Source: an uncultured Clostridia bacterium
GTDB lineage: Bacteria > Bacillota > Clostridia > Christensenellales > Christensenellaceae
Direction of reading: 5' to 3'
DNA: 34,320 nt
Assembly (NCBI GenBank): GCA_944347775.1
Contig: CALVMT010000068.1
Location: 1 to 34,320, forward strand
Below, in pieces: positions 16,379 to 24,542 of the stretch (the stretch's first letter is position 1; each line of letters begins with the position of its first letter). The notes under the pieces were generated by a model. That model was not told where the DNA came from, did not search any database, and saw only the letters and a list, made by a program, of their open reading frames with translations. The position numbers and the translations under genes were made by a program.

Positions 16379-16537
16379 TTATTCTTCCGCTTCAAACATA
16401 TCTTTCCCGACAGAACAAAGAGGACAAACAAAATCTTCAGGTAACTCATCCCATTTCGTTCCGGGAGCAATGCCATTATCCGGATCACCCAATTCTTCAT
16501 CGTAAATATAGCCGCATACTGTACAGACGTATTTCAT
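16379..16537 (-). CDS. Rubredoxin
   Basis: A complete 52-residue rubredoxin. The iron site is Cys5, Cys8, Cys38 and Cys41 ([12 protein letters not shown] and [11 protein letters not shown]), with the family's [20 protein letters not shown] loop region. It is a one-electron carrier of anaerobes, often delivering electrons to oxygen- or peroxide-detoxifying enzymes. A TAAGGAG ribosome site precedes the ATG. It is 48 bp after nrdG and before a terminator, so it may be co-transcribed with the oxygen-sensitive reductase; a protective or electron-donating link is inferred. Confidence 0.95.
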   Translation of the reverse strand: MKYVCTVCGYIYDEELGDPDNGIAPGTKWDELPEDFVCPLCSVGKDMFEAEE

Positions 16538-16585
16538 AATTTTTTCTCCTTAAATTATTTTATTCATAGGATACGCGTTTTTATC

Positions 16586-17107
16586 CTATTTATCCCATAA
16601 TATTACTTTACCCTTGCGCAAAGTCGCAGGCAAATTGATCAACCGTTGATTAGCCGATCCGCGAAACCGCAGGCTTATATCCTTCTGTTCTTCTATAAAA
16701 GGCCCATCAACAAGAACATCTATCTGTTGAAGCAAGGCATCAGTCTGTTCCCCACGAATACGCCCCGGTCGTAAAAGATGTTCCTCTAAGATATATCCAG
16801 TATAACACCAGATTGTTTTATTCGGGTAAGTTTTTTTTACCAATTCTGCAAAAGGCAACAGTTTTTTTTGATTTTCAGGCTCAAACGGCTCACCGCCCAA
16901 TATGGAAAGTCCGTTAATGTATGACGGCGCTAAAGCTTTTAAAATCTCCTCTTGTGTCTGTACTGTAAAGGGTTGCCCATAAGTAAAGCTCCATGTTTCT
17001 GGATTAAAGCAATTTTTACAATGACGAGTACATCCCGAAACAAACAATGACACTCTTACACCAATACCATTTGCTATATCAGTTTTTTTAATTGCACCAT
17101 AATACAT
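16586..17107 (-). CDS. nrdG: Anaerobic ribonucleotide reductase activating enzyme
   Basis: A radical SAM enzyme that places the glycyl radical on NrdD. Cys26, Cys30 and Cys33 (SGCTRHCKNC) bind the 4Fe-4S cluster. YGAIKKTDIANGIGVRVSLF and LSILGGEPFEPEN are typical of NrdG. The 173 residues are normal length. It starts 9 nt after the nrdD stop. Confidence 0.95.
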   Translation of the reverse strand: MYYGAIKKTDIANGIGVRVSLFVSGCTRHCKNCFNPETWSFTYGQPFTVQTQEEILKALAPSYINGLSILGGEPFEPENQKKLLPFAELVKKTYPNKTIWCYTGYILEEHLLRPGRIRGEQTDALLQQIDVLVDGPFIEEQKDISLRFRGSANQRLINLPATLRKGKVILWDK

Positions 17108-17116
17108 TTTCTCGCC

Positions 17117-19294
17117 TCACAGATGCAGTACACGTTCTTTAATTTCCTGTGTCCTTCCCTGATTCCAAAACTGCGTACCAATATAACCGCAAGTACGTCT
17201 AGCGACATTCAGTTTGCTTTGATCACGGTTTTTGCATTTTGGGCATTCCCACACCAATTTACCGTCGACGTCTTCTACAATACGAATTTCCCCATCAAAT
17301 CCACAAACCTGGCAATAATCACTTTTTGTATTTAATTCGGCATAAATAATATGATCATAAATAAATTTCATTACTTGCAATACAGCTTCCAGGTTATTTT
17401 GCATATTAGGAACTTCAACATAACTGATTGCTCCACCCGGAGACAAATGCTGAAACTGAGCTTCAAAACCAAGTTTAGTAAAAGCATCGATAGGCTCAGT
17501 CACATGGACATGATAGCTATTGGTAATATAGTTTTTATCCGTAACGCCCTCAATGATTCCAAAACGTTTTTGCAGGCATTTTGCAAATTTATATGTTGTA
17601 CTTTCCAAAGGCGTACCATATAAACTAAAGTCAATATTGTGCTGTTCTTTCCATCTGCGGCAAGCTGCATTCATATACTCCATCACTTGCAACGCAAAGG
17701 GTGTCGCAGTCGGATCAGTATGACTCTTTCCTTTCATATAACGAACGCACTCATATAAGCCTGCATAACCAAGGGATATTGTCGAATAACCGCCATACAG
17801 TAATTCATCAATCGGGTGTCCTTTAGGCAGGCGGGCCAATGCACCATACTGCCACAAAATAGGCGCTGCATCCGAAAGAGTTCCTTTTAAGCGCTCGTGT
17901 CGGCACATTAACGCTTTATGGCATATCTCTAGGCGTTCATCAAAGATTTTCCAAAAGTCATCCATATTCCCGCCAGAACTTAACGCAACATCAACTAAGT
18001 TGATGGTCACAACACCCTGATTAAAACGGCCGTAATATTTAGGCTTACCTTCCTGGTCCACATACGGCGTCAAAAAACTGCGACAGCCCATACAAGTATA
18101 GCAATGCCCTTCTCCGTTTTTATCAATTTTAAGCTCAAGCATTTTCTTTTCAGAGATATAATCTGGCACCATCCGACGTGCTGTACATTTGGCAGCTAGT
18201 TTTGTCAGATAATAATAAGGAGAGTCCTCATAAATATTATCTTCTTCCAAAACATAAATCAATTTGGGAAATGCGGGAGTAATCCAAACACCGCTTTCAT
18301 TTTTAACTCCTTCATAGCGTTGCTGCAATACTTCTTCGATGATCAGGGCCAAATCCCTTTTTTCCTGTTCAGTGCGTGCTTCATTTAAATACATGAACAC
18401 AGTTACAAAAGGAGCCTGCCCATTTGTTGTCATTAAGGTAACAACTTGATACTGAATCGTTTGAACTCCTTTTTTTATTTCATCACGTAGTCGTTTTTCC
18501 ACAATTTCATCTATAACACACTGTTCTAATTTCCCTTCCAACGCCACTGCTTCTTCCATGACTTGTTTACGAATTCTGTCGCGCGAAACCTGAACGAATG
18601 GAGCCAAGTGCGTCAAGCTAATACTCTGGCCGCCATATTGGTTGCTAGCAACCTGTGCGATAATCTGCGTTGCAATATTACAAGCCGTTGAAAAACTGTG
18701 CGGTTTTTCAATAAGTGTGCCGCTAATGACTGTTCCGTTTTGCAACATATCTTCCAAATTCACCAAATCACAGTTATGCATATGTTGTGCGTAATAATCC
18801 ATATCATGAAAATGGATTAACCCACTTTCATGCGCATCAATAACATCCTGCGGCAACAACAAGCGGCGTGCAATATCCTTACTTACCTCCCCTGCCATAT
18901 AATCGCGCTGCACACTGTTCACCGTTGGGTTTTTATTTGAATTCTCCTGTTTTACTTCTTCATTATTACATTCAATGAGACTTAAAATTTGATTATCTGT
19001 TGTATTGGATTTACGGATCAGTGCACGTGTATAGCGGTATTTAATATACCTCTTTGCGACTTCAAAGGCACCCTGGCTCATAATTTGATTTTCAACCATA
19101 TCCTGAATTTCTTCTACAGATGGAGCCCGATGCAATTCCATACATTTATTTTCAACATTTTCGGCAATCCGGCAAATCTGCTCTGCGTTAAGCTCAATAC
19201 TGGATTCATCTGCATTATTGGCCTTTTCTACCGCAGCAACAATTTTTGATTTATCAAAAATCACTTCTGTGCCATCACGTTTAATTACTTTCAT
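17117..19294 (-). CDS. nrdD: Anaerobic (class III) ribonucleoside-triphosphate reductase
   Basis: Makes deoxyribonucleotides without oxygen, using formate as reductant in the class. The N-terminal ATP-cone (MKVIKRDGTEVIFDKSKIV to about residue 90) senses ATP and dATP. The large glycyl-radical domain follows. At the C-terminus a zinc site is formed by CQVCGFDGE and CPKCKNRD, and the radical Gly lies in RRTCGYIGTQFW. The ATG at 19294 (725 residues) was chosen because family members begin with the ATP-cone; GTGAGGAA lies just upstream. A longer frame to 19351 adds unconserved residues. Confidence 0.95.
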   Translation of the reverse strand: MKVIKRDGTEVIFDKSKIVAAVEKANNADESSIELNAEQICRIAENVENKCMELHRAPSVEEIQDMVENQIMSQGAFEVAKRYIKYRYTRALIRKSNTTDNQILSLIECNNEEVKQENSNKNPTVNSVQRDYMAGEVSKDIARRLLLPQDVIDAHESGLIHFHDMDYYAQHMHNCDLVNLEDMLQNGTVISGTLIEKPHSFSTACNIATQIIAQVASNQYGGQSISLTHLAPFVQVSRDRIRKQVMEEAVALEGKLEQCVIDEIVEKRLRDEIKKGVQTIQYQVVTLMTTNGQAPFVTVFMYLNEARTEQEKRDLALIIEEVLQQRYEGVKNESGVWITPAFPKLIYVLEEDNIYEDSPYYYLTKLAAKCTARRMVPDYISEKKMLELKIDKNGEGHCYTCMGCRSFLTPYVDQEGKPKYYGRFNQGVVTINLVDVALSSGGNMDDFWKIFDERLEICHKALMCRHERLKGTLSDAAPILWQYGALARLPKGHPIDELLYGGYSTISLGYAGLYECVRYMKGKSHTDPTATPFALQVMEYMNAACRRWKEQHNIDFSLYGTPLESTTYKFAKCLQKRFGIIEGVTDKNYITNSYHVHVTEPIDAFTKLGFEAQFQHLSPGGAISYVEVPNMQNNLEAVLQVMKFIYDHIIYAELNTKSDYCQVCGFDGEIRIVEDVDGKLVWECPKCKNRDQSKLNVARRTCGYIGTQFWNQGRTQEIKERVLHL

Positions 19295-19359
19295 TTCCTC
19301 ACACTTCTTTCCTGACAATAAAATAATATACAAATTTTGTTCTTTTATCATAGCATATT

Positions 19360-19387
19360 ATTTTAGGTTTCGATGTGGTTTTTGCAA
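19360..19387 (-). promoter_or_regulatory. Possible nrdD promoter
   Basis: On minus, TTGCAA (19387-19382), 16 bp, then TAAAAT (19365-19360). The match is moderate, but it lies in the right place, about 65 bp before the nrdD start. Confidence 0.4.
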
Positions 19388-19403
19388 CAATAAAACAAAA
19401 AAT

Positions 19404-19419
19404 ATACTACATATAGAAG
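19404..19419. promoter_or_regulatory. Possible NrdR box upstream of nrdD
   Basis: ATACTACATATAGAAG matches the remembered NrdR consensus acaCwAtATaTwGtgt at 11 of 16 positions, with the CTACATATAG core well conserved. NrdR boxes usually come in pairs; a second convincing copy at helical spacing was not found. Confidence 0.3.
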
Positions 19420-19454
19420 ATATGTTTTAATTAATCTACCACCTGTAGTACACT

Positions 19455-19480
19455 ATAAAAGCCGGGGAAATACCCGGCTT
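19455..19480 (-). terminator. Terminator of the aldolase gene
   Basis: On minus, GCCGGG-tatttc-CCCGGC, followed by TTTTAT, 26 nt after the aldolase stop codon. A compact intrinsic terminator. Confidence 0.8.
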
Positions 19481-19505
19481 TACTTATCCACGCTATCCAT
19501 ATTTA

Positions 19506-20384
19506 TTATTCTTTATAGACAAGATCCCCACCTGACGCAATTTCTTTTTGCTGACATGCAACGGCTTTTCCGATACATCCGGTTAATTCAAAAGCATGTT
19601 TAGCAAAATTATACGTCGCATCATGCACAACCTTATAGAAAAATTTCGCATCAGTATCCGGTAATGCCGCTTTGATAATGGCCTGATTTGTCGCAATCAT
19701 TACATCGGTTACAATATTCACTTTTGTAATTCCCATCGTGCAAGCTTTGCTAATATTATGATCTCCAGACCCTGATCCACCATGCAGTACCAACGGTTTA
19801 CCGCATGCTGCATTAATTTCCCTCAAGCGTTCAAAATCGATATGCGGAGTTCCAACGTATACGCCATGTGCTGTACCAACTGCTACAGCTAAACAATCCA
19901 CATCGGTTAATTCAAAAAACCTTTTTGCCTCTTGTGGATCTGTCAGCGAAGAAACACCGTCTACTGCATAATTGTCCCCCTGCCCAACATGCCCAAGCTC
20001 TGCCTCAATGCTCACATTAACTGCATGAGCCATTTTTGCCAAAAGGGAGACATCTTTCACATTTTCTTCAAACGATTTGATAGAACGGTCAGCCATAATA
20101 GCCGAGCATCCCGTTTTAATTCCCATAACACAATCTTCAAATGTCGGGCTATGATCCAAACAAAGCGCCACAGGAATATTAACTTCTTCAGCAAATCGTT
20201 TAACCATATAATGGTTAAACATTGCATCTCCCCTGTTACCCGTTAAAAAAATAAGTGGCGAATTGGTCGCTGCTGCAGCTTCAATCGTTGCTCGAATCTG
20301 TACTTCGTTTTGGCTCGGCAACGCAGGGACTGCATATCCTCCCGCATATGCCTGATCGACAATCTCCTTCATGGGTACAAACAT
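19506..20384 (-). CDS. Class II (zinc) ketose-bisphosphate aldolase
   Basis: A 292-residue class II aldolase of the FbaA/GatY group. Zinc ligands are in ALCLDHSPTFED and GTAHGVYVG, and LHGGSGSGD gives the last His and the phosphate loop; the catalytic Asp is in LDHS. The usual reaction is cleavage of fructose 1,6-bisphosphate to triose phosphates, or of tagatose bisphosphate in GatY-type members. The substrate is not certain, because the N-terminus (MFVPMKEIVDQAYAGGYAV) and CLDHSP lie between the subgroups. AGGAGG precedes the ATG. The promoter is covered by a long palindrome, so it is likely a regulated, non-housekeeping sugar gene. Confidence 0.88.
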   Translation of the reverse strand: MFVPMKEIVDQAYAGGYAVPALPSQNEVQIRATIEAAAATNSPLIFLTGNRGDAMFNHYMVKRFAEEVNIPVALCLDHSPTFEDCVMGIKTGCSAIMADRSIKSFEENVKDVSLLAKMAHAVNVSIEAELGHVGQGDNYAVDGVSSLTDPQEAKRFFELTDVDCLAVAVGTAHGVYVGTPHIDFERLREINAACGKPLVLHGGSGSGDHNISKACTMGITKVNIVTDVMIATNQAIIKAALPDTDAKFFYKVVHDATYNFAKHAFELTGCIGKAVACQQKEIASGGDLVYKE

Positions 20385-20438
20385 TTCTATTTCCTCCTAA
20401 TTTCCCGCACAATCACAGTGCAAGCAATCTCATCTTTA

Positions 20439-20462
20439 TTTTAAATACTATAGTATTTAAAA
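20439..20462. promoter_or_regulatory. 24-bp perfect palindrome over the aldolase promoter
   Basis: The half-site is TTTTAAATACTA and the other half is its exact complement, with no spacer. It covers the -10 box of the aldolase promoter, so a bound dimer would block transcription. The regulator is unknown and not in the window. Confidence 0.65.
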
Positions 20463-20473
20463 AAGAATGTCAA
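20445..20473 (-). promoter_or_regulatory. Promoter of the aldolase gene
   Basis: On minus, TTGACA (20473-20468), a 17-bp spacer and TAGTAT (20450-20445). The transcript would begin about 55 bp before the start codon. Confidence 0.75.
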
Positions 20474-20510
20474 TATCCGCAGCCTTTAAAAAATATAACT
20501 ATAATTATTA

Positions 20511-21959
20511 TCAAATCCCCGTTTTCCCCTGCAAAAAAACTTTAAACGCACTGGGAAGCGTAATTCGTTCGCTGTTTTTAGAAATATCAATCCATTCAAA
20601 AATATTCGCCTTTTTACTGCATGAAATCACATACCCCCGCATATCCCATTTCACATGCGTAAATTCATGCATTCGCTTTAGCATTTTTTCCAAACGGATA
20701 GGCTCTACGCCTAAACTCTGCGCTTGATTCAATACCTGCTGTGGTAACAAAAATCCGGCTACATTGGGAAATTCCCATAACCCGGCCAGTAGCCCTTGGT
20801 TTTCCCTACGTTGAACCGCAACTTCCGTTCCGCAACAGAACAAAAAAATTGTTTTCTCTTCCACTTTTTTTTGCTTTTTTTGCGTCCGGGCAGGGAGCCA
20901 CATTTCCACCCCTTGCCTTCTTGCACTGCATATTACAGCTATTGGGCATGCTATGCATTTAGGTTGTCCTTTAGGCAGACAGATAATTGCGCCAAGTTCA
21001 ATTAAGCTTTGCTCAAAAACATCGCAGCGATACTTTGGATAAACTTCCTTTAACTGTTCTTCCATTTCCCGCCTGACTTCTGCAAGCTGTATAGGACGGA
21101 AATCACCTGTAACACGGGAAAGTACCCGCAAAACATTACCATCAATTGCAGGTTCGGGTTGGTTAAAGCATATTGCTGCAATAGCGCCTGCCGTATAACC
21201 TCCAATTCCGGGAAGTGTACGGATATCTTCTATCTTTTGTGGAAATTTACCTGCATAGCACTTCATCACCTGCCTTGCAGCCCTTTGTAAATTACGCGCT
21301 CGACTATAATAGCCTAGTCCTTCCCATAATTTTAAAATTTTATCTTCTTCTGCTTCTGCTAATGCTGCAATGCTGGGAATTTCTCGAACAAAACGTCGGT
21401 AATATTCAATCACTACAGAGGCTCTCGTCTGCTGCAACATAATTTCCGAAAGCCATATGTGATAAGGATCACGATCCTCACGCCACGGAAATTTTCGTGC
21501 ATTCAATTCATACCAATCCGGCAAAATCTCTGCAAGCTTTTGATAAGCAATTTTCTTTTGTTGCGCCAAAATTTCTAAAGCATGTTTAACCGGCATAGGA
21601 AGTGTCTTTTTATTATTTTCTAAAATAGAAGATTTTTTTTTCAAAATCGTAAACGCATAATATAACCGAATGTTTTGTTGACCAGACTCTATCCAAAGCG
21701 GGCCGCCATATATAGGCGAACAGTCTGATATACCTATATTCTTTAAATGCGTTAAAAGCATATAGAGCAAATCCGCAACTTGTCGATCCGCCTGAAGAAA
21801 AGATAAATTCACCGGAATGACACTACATTTTAACGCACTTTGATCAAGTAATAAAACACAAATTTCTATTTGCTGCCAGGTTACTTTGGATAGATGCAAC
21901 ATATCCGATTGTTTTTCCATAAGCGGAGCATATATTTTGAGATCTTTCATTATCGCCAT
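20511..21959 (-). CDS. mutY: Adenine DNA glycosylase MutY with an extra N-terminal domain
   Basis: Removes A mispaired with 8-oxoguanine. From about residue 142 it is a full MutY: ARKFPWR, LSEIMLQQTR with catalytic Glu172, the helix-hairpin-helix LPGIGGYTAGAIAA, Asp273 in AIDGNVLRVLSRV, the 4Fe-4S ligands Cys327, Cys335, Cys338, Cys344, and a C-terminal NUDIX-like 8-oxoG reader (GLLAGLWEFPNV, MHEFTHVKW). Residues 1-140 are additional; 480 residues compares with about 350 in common MutY. The GGGAG ribosome site just before the first ATG supports the long form. I do not recognise the extra domain, which has hydrophobic strands and no clear motif. Confidence 0.92.
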   Translation of the reverse strand: MAIMKDLKIYAPLMEKQSDMLHLSKVTWQQIEICVLLLDQSALKCSVIPVNLSFLQADRQVADLLYMLLTHLKNIGISDCSPIYGGPLWIESGQQNIRLYYAFTILKKKSSILENNKKTLPMPVKHALEILAQQKKIAYQKLAEILPDWYELNARKFPWREDRDPYHIWLSEIMLQQTRASVVIEYYRRFVREIPSIAALAEAEEDKILKLWEGLGYYSRARNLQRAARQVMKCYAGKFPQKIEDIRTLPGIGGYTAGAIAAICFNQPEPAIDGNVLRVLSRVTGDFRPIQLAEVRREMEEQLKEVYPKYRCDVFEQSLIELGAIICLPKGQPKCIACPIAVICSARRQGVEMWLPARTQKKQKKVEEKTIFLFCCGTEVAVQRRENQGLLAGLWEFPNVAGFLLPQQVLNQAQSLGVEPIRLEKMLKRMHEFTHVKWDMRGYVISCSKKANIFEWIDISKNSERITLPSAFKVFLQGKTGI

Positions 21960-22011
21960 ATTCTCCCGATAAAAAGCAGAATCTTTGGAATGTCTTTCCT
22001 AGGATTATGCA

Positions 22012-23001
22012 CTATAATATAACTTCAGCAATATATTGAGCCAATTCTTGCAGTACCGGTTTATTATTTTCTAAGCACTCAGCAGCTTTATTTAATTGTT
22101 TTGCCATTTCGGTAGTCTCAAAACGGCTTCCTGTAAGCGCTTTTTTTATCTGACGGGCAATATCAGTATCCAATGCATCGGAATAAACATGCATTTGCGC
22201 AATTTTCCCTTGTTCTAAAGAAAACATCAGCTGTATCTCTCCAAAAGAAAGTCTTTCTTCCAACTGATAATCAAATTTAGGAGCTTTACCCAAACGCCAT
22301 TCCCATGAAGCTTGTTGCAAATAAAGCTCATCAGCTTTATGTTTCATCTCTTCTGAAAAAACATAAGCCTGACAATCCCCATACTCTCTCTTAAAGCCAA
22401 AAAGCAAAGCTTGCCGCAATTTTTCAATACTGATTTGGGGGCACAATTCAGAAAGATTACATACTCTTGCCCGTACAGAATCAATCCCTTTTGAATAAAT
22501 TTTTTTAGAAGAAACGTTCAAATAATTAGCTAATTTCGAAAGATCTGCATTCACCAAAATTGTTCCATGATGCCCGCGCATTCCATGATATACGCCAAAT
22601 GCATTTCCTGAAAATTTTTTCCCGTTAATAATAATGTCATTCCGTCCGGAAAGCTCTGCTTTTAACCCAAATTGCGCTATAGCATCAATAATGATATGCA
22701 TTTGCCTTTCCAGATTATAATTACGTTCTCCCATAATAAATGAAAAGTTAAGATTTCCTTTATCGTGGAAAACCGCCCCCCCTCCGGTATGCCGGCGTAC
22801 TAGCTGCACCTCATTTTTTTGCATTGCATCCAAATTGCATTCTTTCCAGGCATTTTGATTTTTTCCAATAATGACCGCATTTTTATTAATATATAAATAC
22901 AGCATTATATCTTCTTGTGTTAAGTTTTCCAAAAAACACCGATCGATTGCAAGATTTCGCCATGCATCTGTATAATTACTTTCATAAAAATAATTCGCCA
23001 C
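22012..23001 (-). CDS. lplA: Lipoate-protein ligase A
   Basis: Attaches free lipoate to carrier proteins of 2-oxoacid dehydrogenases or glycine cleavage. The 329 residues have the catalytic domain with VRRHTGGGAVFHDKGNLNFSF, GRNDIIINGKKFSGNAF and HHGTILVNADLSKL, followed by the C-terminal accessory domain (about 245-329) present in two-domain LplA. The start is GTG at 23001 with GGAGG upstream. No lipoate synthase or lipoylated enzyme is in the window, so scavenging of lipoate is likely. Confidence 0.93.
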   Translation of the reverse strand: MANYFYESNYTDAWRNLAIDRCFLENLTQEDIMLYLYINKNAVIIGKNQNAWKECNLDAMQKNEVQLVRRHTGGGAVFHDKGNLNFSFIMGERNYNLERQMHIIIDAIAQFGLKAELSGRNDIIINGKKFSGNAFGVYHGMRGHHGTILVNADLSKLANYLNVSSKKIYSKGIDSVRARVCNLSELCPQISIEKLRQALLFGFKREYGDCQAYVFSEEMKHKADELYLQQASWEWRLGKAPKFDYQLEERLSFGEIQLMFSLEQGKIAQMHVYSDALDTDIARQIKKALTGSRFETTEMAKQLNKAAECLENNKPVLQELAQYIAEVIL

Positions 23002-23031
23002 CGTTTCCTCCAGATCATATTGTATTTTTAT

Positions 23032-23655
23032 TTATTTTTCCTGAATAAAATGAGTAGAAATACGCTCTTCTTTTACTGGAAGTCCATATGCCTGCTTGGC
23101 CATTGCAATGGCCTTCAATAAAAAAGCCATATTATTGCCTAACGTACGCATAATCTGCAAACCCTCTTTATCCCTCTCCACATCTTCAGGGGTAAAACCA
23201 TGAACTTCATTCCAATACTGGCTGGAAGCGATCGGCATATTGCTGATTGTAAAATATTTGTTTAATTGGTCAAATGTTGCTGTTGTCCCTGCCCTGCGTG
23301 CCGAGACAACACAAGCTCCCACTTTCATCGTCTTATCAAAACATGTCGAATAAAAAAGACGGTCTAAAAAAGAAATAAGCGTTCCGTTTGCAGAAGCATA
23401 ATAAACAGGCGAACCAATGATTAAACCGTCAGCACGACAAAATTTTTCAGCAGTTTCATTAACAATATCATCAAAAACGCATTTCCCCTGTTTTTTACAA
23501 TAATTACAGGCAATACATCCGCGGATATCACGATTGCCTATCTGAATTGTTTCCGTTGCTATTCCATTATTTTCTAATGCGTAAGAAACCTCTCTAAGTG
23601 CTCTGGCTGTACAACCTGATACATTAGGACTTCCATTAATCAACAATACATTCAT
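23032..23655 (-). CDS. Flavodoxin-fold NAD(P)H-dependent reductase, iron-sulfur type
   Basis: A 207-residue flavoprotein. The FMN loop is MNVLLINGSPNVSGCTARAL, followed by IRGCIACNYCKKQGKC, a cysteine cluster seen in iron-sulfur flavoproteins and some NADPH-dependent FMN reductases, and GLIIGSPVYYASANGTLISFLDRLFY for the flavin ring. It passes electrons between flavin and small acceptors; the physiological partner is unknown. The ATG at 23655 was chosen for AAAGGAG upstream; the longer frame to 23688 includes the ribosome site itself. It lies 30 bp before lplA and may form an operon with it. Confidence 0.85.
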   Translation of the reverse strand: MNVLLINGSPNVSGCTARALREVSYALENNGIATETIQIGNRDIRGCIACNYCKKQGKCVFDDIVNETAEKFCRADGLIIGSPVYYASANGTLISFLDRLFYSTCFDKTMKVGACVVSARRAGTTATFDQLNKYFTISNMPIASSQYWNEVHGFTPEDVERDKEGLQIMRTLGNNMAFLLKAIAMAKQAYGLPVKEERISTHFIQEK

Positions 23656-24015
23656 TTTTAATTCTCCTTTATTTGGTTTTGCGTACAATAAGAAAAAATT
23701 AAGATATTTTTAAAATTTTTTCGGCTTAGTCAAACAAAGAAATTGTGGCATCTGTCTATTTATCCGGCACAAAGGCAAATTTCAAATATATCAAATTTAT
23801 TTTCTATGATTATATCAAAAACTGTTTCTTGATTCCAGTTCATATTTTCATCTTCGAAACTAATACAATTTTAAAATTTAATTAAGTTAACTTAGATATA
23901 TAAATGTCCACAGATATAGGTAGACATTGCTGACAACCAATAAATCAGGATTCTTTGGGCAACCAACAAATAAAAGGACCGTACATTCAATGCTGAACAT
24001 ACGGTCTTTTTAAGA
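23656..24015. other. Intergenic stretch with a promoter and a terminator
   Basis: No convincing gene. On minus, TTGACT (23733-23728) with AAAATA or AAATAT (23704-23710) is a plausible promoter for the flavodoxin-fold gene. TAAGTTAACTTA near 23884 is a 12-bp palindrome of unknown meaning. The cupin terminator is at its right end; the remainder is AT-rich without structure that I can interpret. Confidence 0.5.
23971..24012. terminator. Bidirectional terminator beside the cupin gene
   Basis: GACCGTA (23977-23983) pairs with TACGGTC (24000-24006), extended inside by TTCA/TGAA. Ts follow on both strands (CTTTTATTT on minus, TTTTTAA on plus). It starts four bases after the cupin stop on minus. Confidence 0.75.
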
Positions 24016-24459
24016 CTAATGATTTTCTTTTGATTGCGCAATTTGTTTTGTCTGATGAACGGTGCCAAACGGATGTTGTGGCGGCGCATAAATAGAATAA
24101 ATTTTAAGCGGCTTAGCCCCAACATTCATTATATTATGCCAAGTATGCGCAGGAATAAATATTGCAAAATCTTTATTTATTCTCTTCTGATAATCCAATT
24201 GGTTCTTAAATTTTCCCATTTTAACCAGTGCGCATCCTTCTTCAATTCGGATAAACTGGTCTACGTTTTCATGCATTTCCAGACCAATATCTCCGCCTGG
24301 TGGAATGCTCATCAATGTTACCTGCAAATGTTCTCCTGTCCATAGAGCAATCCGATAATTGGTATTTAGTTTACTTAGATGGTCAATATTAACAGCCATT
24401 GCCTCCGCACCATAATCTCTTATTATCGGATTACGGCCGCCATTTCTATTCTGATTCAC
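24016..24459 (-). CDS. Small cupin-domain protein
   Basis: A single-domain cupin of about 147 residues. The first metal-binding motif is GGDIGLEMHENVDQFIRIEEG and the second is FIPAHTWHNIMNVG, with the usual His and Glu ligands. The N-terminus NRNGGRNPIIRDYG is characteristic of a family widespread in gut Bacillota and Bacteroidota whose substrate is not known to me. The GTG at 24459 was chosen because AGGAGG lies 13 bases before it and the family begins here; a longer ATG frame to 24501 contains the ribosome site. It stands alone between a pseudogene and a terminator. Confidence 0.8.
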   Translation of the reverse strand: MNQNRNGGRNPIIRDYGAEAMAVNIDHLSKLNTNYRIALWTGEHLQVTLMSIPPGGDIGLEMHENVDQFIRIEEGCALVKMGKFKNQLDYQKRINKDFAIFIPAHTWHNIMNVGAKPLKIYSIYAPPQHPFGTVHQTKQIAQSKENH

Positions 24460-24542
24460 TCTAGTTGTTACACCTCCTACCAAATATAATATGAACGACA
24501 TTTTAAACTATGCGTATCTTTTTTTATGGTTCTTTTTTTCCT

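Noticed and set aside
19295-19351. Longer nrdD start
   Set aside because: The extra residues are unlike any ATP-cone start; family members begin at the MKVIKRDG region.
19450-19465. Second NrdR box upstream of nrdD
   Set aside because: It overlaps the aldolase terminator stem, has a poor core match, and the 46-bp distance from the first candidate is not a whole number of helix turns.
23892-24125. 77-codon frame on minus after the cupin gene
   Set aside because: It runs through the cupin gene in another frame and its terminator hairpin, with no ribosome site.
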